A stretch of DNA of 64,000 bases from Isoetes taiwanensis (GCA_021234155.1 JAJEKV010000030.1:7559890-7623889), one strand, 5' to 3'; shown: positions 43,600-55,749, counted from the first letter of the stretch. Translations and numbers: made by a program. The notes: generated from the letters alone by a model not told the origin.

Positions 43600-45101
43600 T
43601 ATAGACTAATGCTATATATATTTAATATTGACATTAAATAGAATTTTAAGGTTTTTCCAAATCTTTGCCCTTATTTTAAATGTTCCATAATTTTTTGCCC
43701 TTCCAAGGGGAAGGGCATTTTTTTTATGTCACCCTTATTTATAATGCCTATAAATTTTTTTCCCTTCTTTTGCAGGGGAGGAGACTAGTTTAAGGGCGGG
43801 CAGGCCATGAAAGTTGATCATTGGCCAGATCTCATCTCTAGCTTCAATTGCCTGATTTATCTGCCAAAATCGAACAATCCAGAGCATGTCAAATCGACCC
43901 CATAGCAGGCCGAAATTGATAAATTTGCATTGATCAAGCCCGGAAAGTGGCCAAATTCCTCTGGGTTGCTCTTAGATAGCATTAATTCGACACCCCAACA
44001 GTGCTGCAGACATTAATTGAGGGCTAGATCTCGAAAATTAGTCTTTGACAGGTTAAATTGGCCGGTTTATGGAGATCGATGGAAATCCTCGACGCTAGAG
44101 TAAATCGGAAATGGAGATGAAAAAACAGAGAAATAATTTTTTGGGGTTGCTGGTATTGCAGAGGAAAATTCTGCCTCTGGAAACTCAAGCGTCTGGGTGA
44201 GTCGAATTTGGCCAGAATTGCTACTAAACGAAAGGGGGATTGCATCTTGGTAATTCCTTATAGAAGTAGAACTGTGTTTTTGCTAGTATCCCAAAGTATT
44301 GGGGCTGATTGCTACCATTTAGCCATGAATTGGACACTCAGATCAAAAGTTCCAATTCCTCCAAATACAAATGGACGCAGAATAAAATTGAGTAAACATA
44401 CCTTTTAAACTTTTGCCGGCTTGCTAGGAGCAGATTGCGGACATCTAGAGCTGCTAATTCATGCTATTTATACAGGACCGGACTGAACAGAGGCTGGATT
44501 TGCAGGATTTGCAGTGTTGCTACAGCAGCAACTGTGGGGCCACATGCCAACCACACGAAGAACGAAGACGATCAATCTAGAACATGCCTCCAGATTAGAT
44601 TTTTCTTAAACCGGCAAAATGCCGTGCTTTGTTGCTACTTACCGGATTTTTCAGAAAATATTCTCTAATTTGCCGGATTTAACAAGCATTTTACAAAATT
44701 TTGACCGGAAATTTGCCGACATTTATTAAAGAAACCGGATTTTAGCAACTTCAACCGGAAATTCTGGGGAGGAAGGCCATGACTTGAAGATTTTCGGCTC
44801 TTCCCGTGGAGCTTCGATTTTGAATCCGAAACTAAGAGCCCTTCCAAGTCTGGCTTTTTGCACGCCTGCTTTTCCTTCATTCAACGATTTTGGATTATCT
44901 AATATTGTCTACTTGTGGATCAGATTCAAAGCAGTCTTCTGTGGTTCGCCCCCCTACTAGGCTTTTTTTGTCACACAATTTAAACTTAGGGAATTACTTC
45001 AACTGCCTAATTTATCTTCTCCTTCAGCCATGGTTGCATCCCCTGCATATTGGCAAAAATTCAAAAGAAAATACCTCAAGACCTGCGCACGTTTTAATGG
45101 T
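43600..45101. other. Intergenic, no supported gene
   Basis: AT-rich DNA with several CCGGAAAT/ATTTGCCGG words around 44600-44770. No domain was seen in any open frame. Confidence 0.45.
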
Positions 45102-45106
45102 CAGGG

Positions 45107-45454
45107 TGTTGCATATATAGCCTTTACACATGTCATGTAGAAGCAGCATGAAGCAACAAATGGGAAACCATGCATGCGGGCATGGCATGCGGAATAGTTG
45201 CATGCGGGCATGGCAGATAGTATAAGAGGAGACTCACGGAAGCGGAAGAAGGTGGAGAGAAGCAAGGAAGCGGTGCATCCTGGGTGGAACAATCCAGTGA
45301 TTGGATTGAAGGTGAAGTGGCTGAATTGCAGGTGGCTTTAGGTGGAGTCTTGTTTATGCTTGAAGGGATAGAGCTTGGGCTCTCTACGCTGTACATACAG
45401 CCCGAGAAGAAAGTCTTATTTGTGGCAACAAGCAGTCTTGCTAAGAATCGAGCA
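45107..45454 (+). repeat. Copia 5' LTR
   Basis: TGTTGCATATATAGCC to ATCGAGCA, 348 bp. A CATATATAG TATA-like box lies at 45111. Open frames inside the LTR recur in the 3' LTR and are not genes. Confidence 0.9.
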
Positions 45455-45696
45455 AAGTGGTATCGAGCACAAGAACACTTCGGTCATCTTCACGCATTGT
45501 CCAGAAGACCAGGAGGATTGTTTTTTTGTTACCGGTTTCAAGGAGGACATGGCAAGCATCTGAGTAGCTTGTTAATGTGTGTAAGGGAGACTAGGTGGAG
45601 CCGTGCTTATGGGCGGCCGAGATGGTTGAATTCAATAGAAAACTTGCAATTGAGAAAGAGAACACGGGAATGATTGGAGCAATTGCAAATGTGCGA

Positions 45697-47665
45697 AGGA
45701 GAACTAGGAGAACTCATGTATTGACCATCGACTCGGGAGCGAGAAGTTTCGATGGTAAGCTCACCAAGAATGTTGCGTCATGTTAAAACCAATGAAAAGC
45801 ATGTAGTCAAGATGGGAAATGGAGTTCTTGGGGTGTACATGGGCACGGGAATCTAGAATTGACAAGGGAAGGTAAAACTATTCTTAATGTGCCGAGAGCA
45901 TTATATGTCCGGGTATGTTGTTCAATCGGTTTTCAGTGCTTGATTTAGTAGATGATGGTTATGAATTAAGATTTCATAAGACTGGGTGCAAGTTCATAAA
46001 AGATGGTGTGAAAACCTTTGAGGCACAAAGGAACGGAAAAGCTGTTTGAATTGGATGAGAGGTTATCAATAAAGTTTACATTATGGATGATCCGCATACA
46101 TGGCATCTTAGAATGGGGCATGTCAATTATAATGATATTAAAATTGCACGTAAAAACATAAGTTGTTAGATGGGTTGATATGTAATGATGAAGATCATGG
46201 CGTGTGTGAGGCATGTATGCTTGGAAAGCAAGCTAGACTTCCCTTTAAAAATAAAGGACGGCGAGCAACTGAGTTGCTTGAATTAGTGCATTCTGACGTG
46301 TGTGGACCTATGCAAACACAGAGCCTTGGGGGAAAATCATATTTTGCCACTTTTATAGATGATTGTGTGAGGCGCACCAAATGTTATTATCTTCGCACAA
46401 AAGATCAAGTATATGATGCTTTTCGGCTTTATGTCGCAGAGGTAGAGCGAGAAACATCCAAACGTGTAAAATCGTTGAGGTCAGATCTCGGAGGAGAATA
46501 CAGGTCGAGTGAATTCACAAAGTTCTGTCATGTGCAGGGTATTAGAAGACAGTATACATGTCGATATACACACCGGCCGAGAATCGGGTAGCAGAACGTA
46601 AGAACCGCACCATAATGGATGCGGCTAGATGCATGTTGAAACATGCGGGATTGCCTAACTTTTATGGGGAGAAGCGTGGTGCTGCACCGCTATGTGCGAA
46701 ACAGGTTGCTGGTACCGCATTGAAGGGAGCAGTTCCTGAGGAGAAGTGGTCTGGAAGAAGGCAGTCCGTCGATCGATTGAGGGTCTACGGATGTTTAGCA
46801 TACATGCACGCGTGCAGGAGGAGGCGCGGAGGAAGTTAGATGATCGAAGTATCCCCACTTTTCTAGTAGGGTATGATGAGGAGGAGGCAAACGGCTATAG
46901 GCTATATGAAACTGTGACCCATAAAGTTTATGTTAGCAGGGATGTTGAATTTGATGAAAGAATACTTTATAAGGATAGGAAATCTTTGACAGTGCAGGAA
47001 GCAGCGGAATGGATACCAATAGACGAAGACGATCTAGAGAAGGATGCGGAGAAGATCAAGGAGACAGTAGCGGAACCAGATGTAGTAATAAGTGATGACT
47101 CAGATGATGAGCCGGATGGGGTGCATGAGACCATAGAGGTCAACAGTGCACCACATACACGGAGGGAGGAGGAAAGCACGAGGAGGTGCATGAGGCTCTT
47201 GGAGCTGATAGTGTGCCAGATGTGCAAGAAGAAGTGCATGAAGGAAGGCAAGAAGACATTGAAAGTAGAACAACCACACGTCGTACAGAGGTGGAACGGC
47301 TTAAGGCAGAACTTCCTTTTGATGCAGATGCTTATGGCAGGACAAAGCGAGTTCCAAAACCGAAGATAATATCTTGTGTGGTGGAGCCCAAGACAGTAGA
47401 ACAAGCTGTGATGGGAGCTGATTCCCTCAAATGGAAGGAGGCTATGGAGAGTGAGTTGAAATCATTTGAAGAAACTGGAACATATGAATTGGTGTCACGT
47501 CCGATGAGCAAAAATGTGGTTGGCAGTAAGTGGCTCTTTAAAATAAAGAGAAATGCTGATGGATCAGTAGAAAGGTATAAAGCTCGGCTAGTAGCAAAAG
47601 GATACACTCGGGGAAGAAGGAGTAGACTATCTGGATACTTTTTCACCCATAGTCAAGGTGACTAG
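45697..47665 (+). pseudogene. Copia protease remnant, integrase and start of RT
   Basis: VLTIDSGA (near 45720) is the copia protease active site. WHLRMGHVNYNDIKIA (near 46100) is the pre-integrase motif. The integrase core runs HSDVCGPMQTQ (near 46290), KSLRSDLGGEYRS (near 46475) and, after a frameshift at about 46560, NRVAERKNRTI. All three catalytic acids are therefore present but in two frames. The C-terminal part follows (SIPTFLVGYDEEEANGYRLY), with an acidic linker and the RT N-terminus (WKEAMESELKSFEETGTYEL; NVVGSKWLFKIKRNADGSVE) up to 47665. It is non-functional. Confidence 0.82.
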
Positions 47666-48440
47666 TCTAAGAACCCTGATAGCATTGGCAGTTCAGAATG
47701 ATATGGAGATAGAGCATATGGACGTGAAGACGGCTTTCTTAAATGGAGAACTAGAAGAAGAGATCTATATGGAGCAGCCTGAAGGATATGAGCAGGGGAA
47801 GAATATGGTGTGCAGACTAAAAAAAGCGATATACGGCTTGAGACAAGCATCTAGGCAATGGTATGTTTGCATGAATAAGTTTTTGCTTTCAATTGGGTTT
47901 AGAAAGTTGAAAACGGAAGGCAATCTATACATGTGGAAAGAAGGGGACAAGTGCTTGATTATGGCACTTTATGTTGATGATTGTGTCATAGTCAGTAATG
48001 ACAAATCATACCTAGAGAGATGCAAAGTGTTACCAAGAGAGGCGATTCGAATAACAGAACTAGGTGAGCTCAAGAAACTGTTGGGTATGGAGGTCAGAAG
48101 GAATAGGAAAAAGGGGGAGCTTGTTTTGACGCAAGAGCAGAATATCAAAAAGGCTTTGGTCCGATACGGAATGGCAAATTGCAATATATCAAAAACACCC
48201 CTTGTACCAGGTACAAAAATTAGCAGTAAGATGTGCCCGAGAAACTTGGCTGAACAAAGGGAAATGGAAAAGGTGCCGTATCGTGCATTGATAGGCTCGC
48301 TTTTACATATTGCCAACAGCACAAGGCCAGATATCTCTTATGCAGTTAACTTGCTTTCGGTCGTTTTGCAACAATCCGGGGCGAGAGCATTGGATAGCGG
48401 CCAAAAGGGTTTTGAGATATTTGAAGGGTACTTTGCATGA
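47658..48440 (+). pseudogene. Copia RT core, longest intact frame of the element
   Basis: 260 residues with EHMDVKTAFLNGELEEEIYM, YGLRQASRQWY, the catalytic ALYVDDCVIVS (near 47965) and PYRALIGSLLHIANSTRPDI. The frame is lost at about 48380, where the RNase H linker (AAKRVLRYLKGTLHDGIHF) appears in another frame. It is out of frame with the upstream RT segment (GYT-RGRRSRLSGYF), so no full RT can be made. Confidence 0.85.
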
Positions 48441-48955
48441 TGGTATTCACTTCACCAAGAGTGAAGAAAATGGTTTAACAAGGTTATGCCGATGCGACCG
48501 GGAGGAGATCGGATGACGGGGAAGTCAACTTCGGGTTATGTGTGCAAATTAGGTAATGCTTGCTATATCTTGGGGTGTAAGAAGCGAGGAATGTGTAGCC
48601 AAATCTAGCGCAGAAGCGAGAATATGTAGCAATATCACAGCGACCTCGGCGAAGTAATTTGGTTCTTGAGAATGCTCAAGGAGTTGGGATGTTTGTTGCC
48701 GAAAGTGCTACCAAGCTATCTTGTGATAACAAGAGCGGAGTGGCAATGACTAAAAATCAGTTCATCATTCTCGTACCAAACACATTGAAATACACCATCA
48801 CTTCATACGGGATGAAGTCGAAAAAGGGGAGATCGATGTGACTTATATCCCCACAAAATTGCAAAGAGGCGGACATGCTCACTAAGGCTCTATCCGAACC
48901 TAAGTTGATAGATGCTAAAACCAGCCGGAGTTGTGGAGTGTAAAGGCTAAGGGGA
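48395..48955 (+). pseudogene. Copia RNase H remnant
   Basis: Pieces in several frames: GREHWIAAKRVLRYLKGTLH, VAKSSAEA (near 48600), SCDNKSGVAMTKN (near 48725), then a degraded HFIRDEVEKGEIDVTYIPT (near 48810). It ends just before the polypurine tract at about 48948-48957. Confidence 0.75.
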
Positions 48956-48958
48956 GTA

Positions 48959-49301
48959 TGTTGCATATATAGCCTTTACACATGTCATGTAGAAGCAGCA
49001 TGAAGCAACAAATGGGAAACCATGCATGCGGGCATGGCATGCGGAATAGTTGCATGCGGGCATGGCAGATAGTATAAGAGGAGACTCACGGAAGCGGAAG
49101 AAGGTGGAGAGAAGCAAGGAAGCGGTGCATCCTGGGTGGAACAATCCAGTGATTGGATTGAAGGTGAAGTGGCTGAATTGCAGGTGGCTTTAGGTGGAGT
49201 CTTGTTTATGCTTGAAGGGATAGAGCTTGGGCTCTCGGCTGTACATACAGCAGAAGAGTGCGGCTGTGGCAACAAGCCAGAGTACTGCTAAGAATCGAAC
49301 A
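48959..49301 (+). repeat. Copia 3' LTR
   Basis: 343 bp, TGTTGCATATATAGCC to ATCGAACA, followed by the duplication CAGGG. Confidence 0.9.
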
Positions 49302-49306
49302 CAGGG

Positions 49307-50000
49307 AAGCTCTTCAGTCAAGTGGGTATAACATATGACAACTTTTTTTTTTATGCCTTAGACCACTCCTAGACATTTCGACTATACTCGTCTTTGTAGC
49401 TCTAGTGGTGATAATGCTTTCCCTTATGTCACTTGAATCTATACCGTTGTCTGCTAGACTCGCTTTTGCTTTGTAAGATTTATCGCATTACCCAAATGTC
49501 ACGTGCATGGGCTTCTCATTTGAATGTTTGACACCCTAAATGACAAAACTATTAAACAGAGGGTCCAAGAACTTAAAATGGCTAACAACCTCAGATGACC
49601 CCAGAAATAGCTCACATATTCAACTTTCGCGTACTAATTTCCCAACTTTGCAATGCCTTACTTTTCAGTGCCCTGAATACTTTTCGATAATTAATGAAGA
49701 AATCCATTGAGAACCAAATATCTATTTTCTAAGCCTTTTCAAAAGGTCATATGAGAATAACAAATACTTAATATGCAACAATAATGATTTGGAAAAGGTT
49801 CTTCCCCCAACATTCCCTCTCGATACATACTATACTACTCGACATTTCCGCAATATTTTTGCTGCCTCATGCATATGGTTTGTAATTGTGTTAAGAGTAT
49901 TTCTACCATTTAGTGGTTAAGCTGTCGGTAATGGGCAATCTCCATCCAAGCCCAAAACCCACTGGCTATCATCGGATGCCAAATGAACAAAGGGGAGAGA
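49307..50000. other. Intergenic, no supported gene
   Basis: AT-rich sequence between the copia element and the SINE-like repeat. No motif was recognised. Confidence 0.45.
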
Positions 50001-50006
50001 CAATTA

Positions 50007-50114
50007 CGGGAATCCCATGATAGTCGGTTATAGCACCTTTCTATCCTACGGGCACAAAACAAACGGCAATAGTGCAGGTTCAACTCCTGCATGTTTTCTC
50101 GCATCTCAAGCATG
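50007..50114 (+). repeat. tRNA-related SINE-like repeat, copy 1
   Basis: It contains an A-box-like TAGTCGGTTATAGCACC (50021-50037), an anticodon-like arm (CTATCCT loop with T at position 33), a spacer of about 25 nt, and a perfect TpsiC-type arm GCAGG-TTCAACT-CCTGC (50074-50090) holding the B box GGTTCAACTCC. The body ATGTTTTCTCGCATCTCAA follows. Two related copies lie at 62883-63050 (-) and 63365-63420 (+). The anticodon stem has mispairs and there is no acceptor stem, so it is not a functional tRNA. Confidence 0.6.
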
Positions 50115-50182
50115 ACCAAATCTGAAATCTATTCAACTTAGCACAAAACTTCTTTTGCATGGGGTTGGACAAGAGAAATGTT

Positions 50183-50204
50183 CGCGGCGGCCTTGGCCGC
50201 CGCG
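50183..50204. repeat. GC-rich perfect palindrome
   Basis: CGCGGCGGCC-TT-GGCCGCCGCG in AT-rich surroundings. Imperfect pairing extends outwards (CAAGAGAAAT and ATTTCTTG) to about 50170-50216. Cruciform-capable; possibly a miniature element. Confidence 0.8.
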
Positions 50205-50219
50205 ATAAATTTCTTGTAT

Positions 50220-52257
50220 GGATAAGTAGAGTGCAATTAAAGGTATGTTATCCAAATAATATTGTAGGCTTGCATCAAGGATAACAAGAGGATGTTTTGC
50301 AAACGTTTGAGATTGGAAACCATGGTCACTAGGTTGATTCACAAAATAGGTTTTGGACCCTAAGAATAAAATTGAGGCTTTGAAAGACGCGGCGGGGGGG
50401 TATGAACATGGGGCAACAAGACTTAAGAAGAGAACAAAATTATTTTGCTAAGGATCATGAAACTGATGAGAGATCATTTAACCATTGATGTTGATTTCAG
50501 ACCCGTAACCTTCCACTTGAATCTTAATAAGAGGGTTTTGTTAAAGGGGAGATCTTTTTTTGTTGTTGTTGTGAAAGGGAAAGCCTTTTTCTGTTGTCAA
50601 AGCATGTTTTAAGATGGATTCTAGACCTCAAAGCATATCTTTGTTTAGAACGAGTGGGAGAGTATAGGGCTCTGAGGCTAAGGCAATTTAGTGCCTGGAT
50701 GATCCTTGTGGCTTTTAGTATGTTTAATACTGTATTACGTGGCTCAAAAGTTCTTGATGTGGCAATAATGATGAGAGAATTAACTCCTATAAGAGTGTAT
50801 GGTTCTTTGCTTCCATTTTTGGATATGCTTTAAATTTTTGGATATGCTTTAAATGTTTGGAGTTGAGCATACAATGGAATCTAGTTACACATTTGTCGTC
50901 ACGAACAATAAATAGAACTATAGAAAACTATAGTACCGTAGAAAACTTATCTGCATTGAGTATAAATACCAGTGTTGGGTCCGAGAAACACTATAAACCA
51001 ACTGGTTGAAATTGAAAATTCTCCGGTTAAGTTAGCGTACATTGCAGGAATTTTTCCGGCAAATTTTCTTATCTTCTTTATTAAAATGGAATGGCTTTGA
51101 TTTCCGAGCCGGAACGCCGCATGTGCAGATGCATGCGGCATTCCCTCTCCCCCTCGCGGGACTTTTTTGGTCGTGTGCGTCAATTTTAAACTACTGTAAG
51201 TCTCTTCTGCGGTGTTTTTTTCCTTTCGGGCCACCGCCATGCGAAGCTGCGAATCGCCATTGCAACGCCAGTGCTGCTTCATTGATGTAAGGGTTGGCCA
51301 GCGCCCCTTGCGCATTATCCAGTTTGATTTTTGATCCTCCATCATTTTCCTTCATCAGATGATCATTTACCTTCCATCATTTCGGCCCCTGCTTCAAAAT
51401 GGCGGAAGCAGGCAAAATGGTGATTCCCACAGATTTTTTTCACTTCCTATCTTCAAGAAGAGAAGCCGCTTTGGCCGCTTCAATATGTTTTCAGTTTAGG
51501 TTAGGCAGAACGGTGGTTTTCCAGCTTTTTTCTCTTCTATTGTAGTTTTAGCATTTGAAGAGTGCTCCTAAGCTAATTTCGTCCTTGCAGTGTTAAGAGT
51601 ACAGATAGCAACCGGTTGGAGATTCAAGGAAGTGTTAAAATGGTAAAATGGTTTTGCAGATGCCTCCTACATGTTTTAAAAGCTTATTCTCTTATCTATA
51701 AACAAGCTTCCAGTTTCTTTAGTGAAGAAGTATTTGACGTGCAGGTTAGATATGAAGAGCGAAATAGAGGTAAATGGTGAAGCTCCGGCTATGGCATAAC
51801 TGGGTCGCTAAGCTTTGGTTTGTGCAAAACATATATACAGGTAGAGATTACATGCAACCATGTACTCAATCCAATGGGGAAGTTGTTGATAAACCTGACA
51901 TCCTTTTGAGTTCACGTGAGCTAGCTATCTCTTTGGTTCTGTTTGGATACACATGTATATTATTTTACACTCTAGAGGCTTTTGGAGTTTGCTGCAAGTT
52001 GGCTTATTGGTCTTTACATGTAATAGTGTCATGCTTGATCTTACATTTGAGTATGAAATTGTGCAGAATAAAAGGCAAACACAGTTTGTGCTCAGACAAG
52101 CTAGAATTGCAGAAACAAGAATTAAGCATTAAGGTAATCATTAAACTCTACAACGAGGTTTTTATTTACCATATCATCAGCCTACAGGAGCAATGTCTAA
52201 TTATGTAAAGATGATGGCTATTCTTAGATTGTGCATTGCTATCTCACGAATTAGAAG
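50220..52257. other. Intergenic, no supported gene
   Basis: The longest open frame, 51774-52208 (+), would give a 144-residue hydrophobic peptide with no known domain; I do not call it. The segment at 50999-51041 repeats a word found at 2344-2385. Confidence 0.45.
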
Positions 52258-52263
52258 CATGAT

Positions 52264-52792
52264 CAGTGTGGGAAATTCAACTTATTTATTGTATTTCTTA
52301 TGACACGTTTTTTAAAATTGAATGTGTCAATTGATACACTTCCAATTTTTTTGTGTCTCATTTGACACGTTGTGAACACCATTGACACACTTTTTTTATG
52401 TTATAAAATGAAGAAAATAATTTGAAATTCTACAACAAAAAGATTACAATATGAATTTTGCTATGAGAGATAAGTTTATATAAATATAAGAAAAATGAAA
52501 AATTCTATTGAATATTAATTCTTCTTCTTCTTCTTCTTCTTGCATTATTAAGTATATATACATATATTAAGCCTTGTACAGACAACTGTTGTGTATTTGG
52601 GGCTCTAATTTTTTTTGACACACTTAATATTCTTAATGTGTCAAATGACACATTTAAAATTTTTTAAAGTCTCTTTTAACGCATTTTATCAAACTATAAA
52701 TTCTCTTTTGACACATTTTCTCTACGGAAGATGTCTCTTTGACACATTTTTTTTGCTTTTGACACCCTCTGGGGTGTCAAATTCCCACACTG
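52264..52792. mobile_element. 529-bp non-autonomous DNA transposon (MITE) with TGTGTCAAA array
   Basis: Inverted termini are CAGTGTGGGAAATTCAAC (left) and the complement of GTCAAATTCCCACACTG (right). Direct CATGAT duplications abut both ends (52258-52263, 52793-52798). The AT-rich interior holds about ten TTTGACACATTTT or AATGTGTCAAA motifs on both strands and a CTT microsatellite (52520-52541). The CAGTG start fits hAT-type ends, but the 6-bp duplication does not match the 8 bp of hAT, so the superfamily is open. Confidence 0.75.
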
Positions 52793-52798
52793 CATGAT

Positions 52799-54110
52799 GG
52801 GTTTTTTTTTTTTTTTTTTGCTGGCCTTTGGAAGCATGAAAGCTATGGTCTGACTGTTTCTATCTTTGTTTGCAGAGTGCAGACTTCAGAGCCCTCTTCA
52901 GATCTTGGAGCAAGCTATCGTATCTGGCTGCCTGGGCTTGATTTCTCAGAGGCAGCCCATTACTTCAGTTGTACATCCATTTCGGAGGGCTCCATCCCCA
53001 TTTGACATCATTATTTGTAGAAAGCAACATTACAGGTGATCACTTAAAGTCCATTGCGGACATTTCAAAGAGGTTTTGGCATCTCTGTACGTCAGCATTT
53101 GTGTAGATATCTGAATTGCCTTTTGTACTAGGGACTAGAAGCGTTGAAACAGCATAGCAACAAAAGTACGGATCTACTTTCAGTAAAGGTAAGCAAGATA
53201 ATGAGAAATCAATGTCTGAATCACATTTGGAGTTAAAACTCTCTATATTGGTGTTTCTACATTTAACTTTTGCAATGTCATTGGCATTGCTTTAGTAGAT
53301 GATGATGACACTGTTGTCTCTTCAATTTTGTAGCTAAACATGTTTTGTGCCTATAATCGAGTCAATATGGGACTTTTATCTTTAATTTGTTTTTGCTCGC
53401 AGTGTTGTGACAGGTACTACGCTTGAAATCTTGCCCTATGGGACTTTTATCTTTAATTTGTTTGTTGCTCGCAGTGTTGTAACAGGTACTATGGAAAGCT
53501 CAAATAAAATGTATGTGCAACTAGGCGATTAATGTGGCAGGAGCAATTATGCCAAATTGAATGTGGCAGGCTTGAGGAAGTAGAAGGAAAATCGTTACTA
53601 ATGAGAAGCAAATTGTTAATCCAGCACTTAAAAAGTAGGATCGTTAACTAGAGGTAAATAGTGCTTCTGATTACCATCTTTTTATTTGAAAAACAGTTAT
53701 TAGATAGGGTTTACTTTCAGTTGAGTTAATTGGATGGCGATGTGCCATTGTACTACTGTCTTAAAAATTTGGAGTGCGACAGGCATCCAATTCATTGGCT
53801 TTATATTTCATATGTTATGTAAGACTTGGATTATGTTAAATTTGTTACGAAGTAAGGTTCTTCTGCCTTAAATTATTAAGCCAAAAGTACAATGCAGTAG
53901 TGCCATATGTACTAAGTACAAGAGGAGGTCTTTTCAATGGCGCTAAAGACTGGGTTTCAAGATTTTTGGTCCTCACTTATGTTGCTGCAAGCTTTCAAGC
54001 AAACGAGTGCTCTTTTCACCTCCCAGTAGGCATCAATGCATACTATTTACCACTTTTGTGGCAACTAGCTACTATAAGTTATGACATTCCTCTCTCAACA
54101 ACCTCGGAGT
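52799..54110. other. Intergenic with a ~70-bp tandem duplication
   Basis: GGGACTTTTATCTTTAATTT followed by GCTCGCAGTGTTGTRACAGG occurs twice (about 53368 and 53440). No gene is supported. The open frame at 53900-54130 shows no domain. Confidence 0.5.
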
Positions 54111-54982
54111 TAAAACAACCTCGGAGTTAAAATAACGGTGCCCTATGCTATTCTTTTACAAGAGACAGGTTTTTGGCCTCTTCAACATTCTGCCATGAAG
54201 CGCCATCTCCACTATATCTGCAAGGTGCACCACATGGATGATGTTAGGTATCCTGTTCTTGCACTTGCCATGGCTGAATCTCCTCAGCGTTTGAAACGAT
54301 GTTGGAAAGAGCATTGCACTACATGGTTTTGCGATTTTGGCTAACGCGGCAACGAGAGCAACGCACGATGCTTGCCGATTCGATCCCGAGCTTTTTGCAA
54401 CAATATCTCAATGGTCGTTTTTCTCAAAAGTATCATGCACACATAAATCCCACCTTGGCACCAGGACCCCAGGCTTATTTGCTTGCTTCATTGTCCAGGA
54501 ACAAGCTTGTAGCTATTGCATCAATTCGCACGGGGTCCCACAGGCTACGGATTGAGACAGGTAGATGGGGGCGCCGCGAATTGCCGCGGCGAGACTATGT
54601 GTCGTTGCCGATTCTGAGGTTATTGAAGATGAAAGCCATACTCTTCTGAGTTGCCCTGCTTTTGAGATAATCCGGAATCATTTTTTGACCTTAGCATTCC
54701 ATTCCACGCTTCCACAACTTCTCAGAGCATCATCTGTGCATGACTTGGCATTATACATACTTGAGGTTCTAGATAAACGTCTGCAATTGATGAGCCCTCA
54801 GTAGTCATTATTTCCACTTATCTAGTATCATCATTACTGCAAAGGTTTTTCCCTTGAAAACCTTTCGAGGCAGGGGTTTTTTAATCCTAGTAGTAATGAT
54901 TCTACTAGCCCATTGTATGGGTCCCATGACCTATTGGTCTCCGTGGACGTTAAAAAAACTATTCTATTCTATTCTATTCTCA
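54111..54982 (+). mobile_element. 3' fragment of a LINE, same family as 3082-4260
   Basis: The plus strand reads VPYAILLQETGFWPLQHSAM, then LVAIASIRTGSHRLRIETGR, EVIEDESHTLLSCPAFEIIR and a stop at about 54802. There are several frameshifts. The 3' UTR has the hairpin GGTTTTTCCCTTGAAAACC (54844-54862) and ends CTCCGTGGACGTTAAAAAAA plus (CTATT)4 at 54959-54980. It is a 5'-truncated copy, typical for target-primed reverse transcription. Confidence 0.78.
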
Positions 54983-55616
54983 CAAAGGGAGAAATGGTTG
55001 AATGTATTGCTTATTATTGTATTCCGTCTATTTACTACTGTCTATCTACTACGCGGAAGCCCGTTGAGAACAATTAAGCAGTTGTACCACTGGGTTTTCT
55101 AGATGTTTTATTTTAAAGTAGGAACCGGGGCACTCCATTATGTGTTAAATTTTTCTTGCCATGTTTGTATGAACTGCTTTTATTCATAATCAAGAAGTGC
55201 AAGGCACATGTGGACTAATTTACTTAGATGATATGATATGCAAGTGAACTGTGCATGACCACTAAGAATGCCATTCCATTGACAAAGATAATAGCTTCAT
55301 CTCTTTGTAACTTTTTCAATCTATAGCCTTCCTCGACTATAAAGAAGACAAAAAAGACACATGTTGATAGTATTACAATATCATTAATAATCATGAAATC
55401 TAATGAATGTGCTTACAAGCCTGGTATAGATGTGCCAAATGTTGCTAACTACATTTTATGCACTTGCATATCACCACCGATGGTGATGACACATTTGTTG
55501 TTGTACTGTACTTTTTGACTCTTTATTTTCTTAAGTTTTTTCATTATAGTGTTTGCTCTTGCCTTCAAGTATGTGATAACATATGAGATCTTTCGAGACA
55601 TTAAGTCTATGCACAT
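54983..55616. other. Intergenic, no supported gene
   Basis: AT-rich DNA without recognisable features. Confidence 0.45.
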
Positions 55617-55749
55617 CTACTATGCAAGAAACATACAAAGTCTTTTGAGACATGCATTTCCACTAAAGCCTCACAGACAATAAAGAAACAGTATCACTGT
55701 AATAGCACCTATCGACTAATGCCCGGCATCGCCGGGCACACGTTACTAG
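55617..55749 (+). mobile_element. Helitron-like 3' terminus (small non-autonomous copy possible)
   Basis: A perfect 8-bp stem, TGCCCGGC-ATC-GCCGGGCA (55720-55738), is followed after 7 nt by CTAG (55746-55749) and then T. That is the standard Helitron 3' end (GC-rich hairpin, CTRR, insertion before T). A TCTACTATGC at 55616-55625 resembles plant Helitron 5' ends, which would make a 133-bp element, but the 5' end is unproven. Confidence 0.6.

Larger units (their letters stand above)
45107..49301 (+). mobile_element. Ty1/copia element with two LTRs, coding region decayed
   Basis: LTRs lie at 45107-45454 and 48959-49301. The primer site TGGTATCGAGCAC (45458-45470; the initiator-Met site with one base lost) sits three bases after the left LTR, and the polypurine tract AAGGGGAGTA lies just before the right one. 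The target duplication is CAGGG (45102-45106 and 49302-49306). Protease, integrase, RT and RNase H follow in copia order, broken by about seven frameshifts and stops. The LTRs agree closely in their first 270 bp but differ in the last 75 bp. Confidence 0.92.

Noticed and set aside
45284-45673. 129-residue ORF at the copia left LTR
   Set aside because: It spans the LTR, primer site and leader, and half of it recurs in the 3' LTR. No gag motif is present.
50007-50090. Functional tRNA gene
   Set aside because: The T arm is perfect, but there is no acceptor stem, the anticodon stem is mispaired and the variable region is too long. A SINE-like head fits better.
51774-52208. 144-residue hydrophobic ORF as a membrane protein gene
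   Set aside because: No recognisable family, no promoter or splice evidence, and it lies in repeat-rich DNA.
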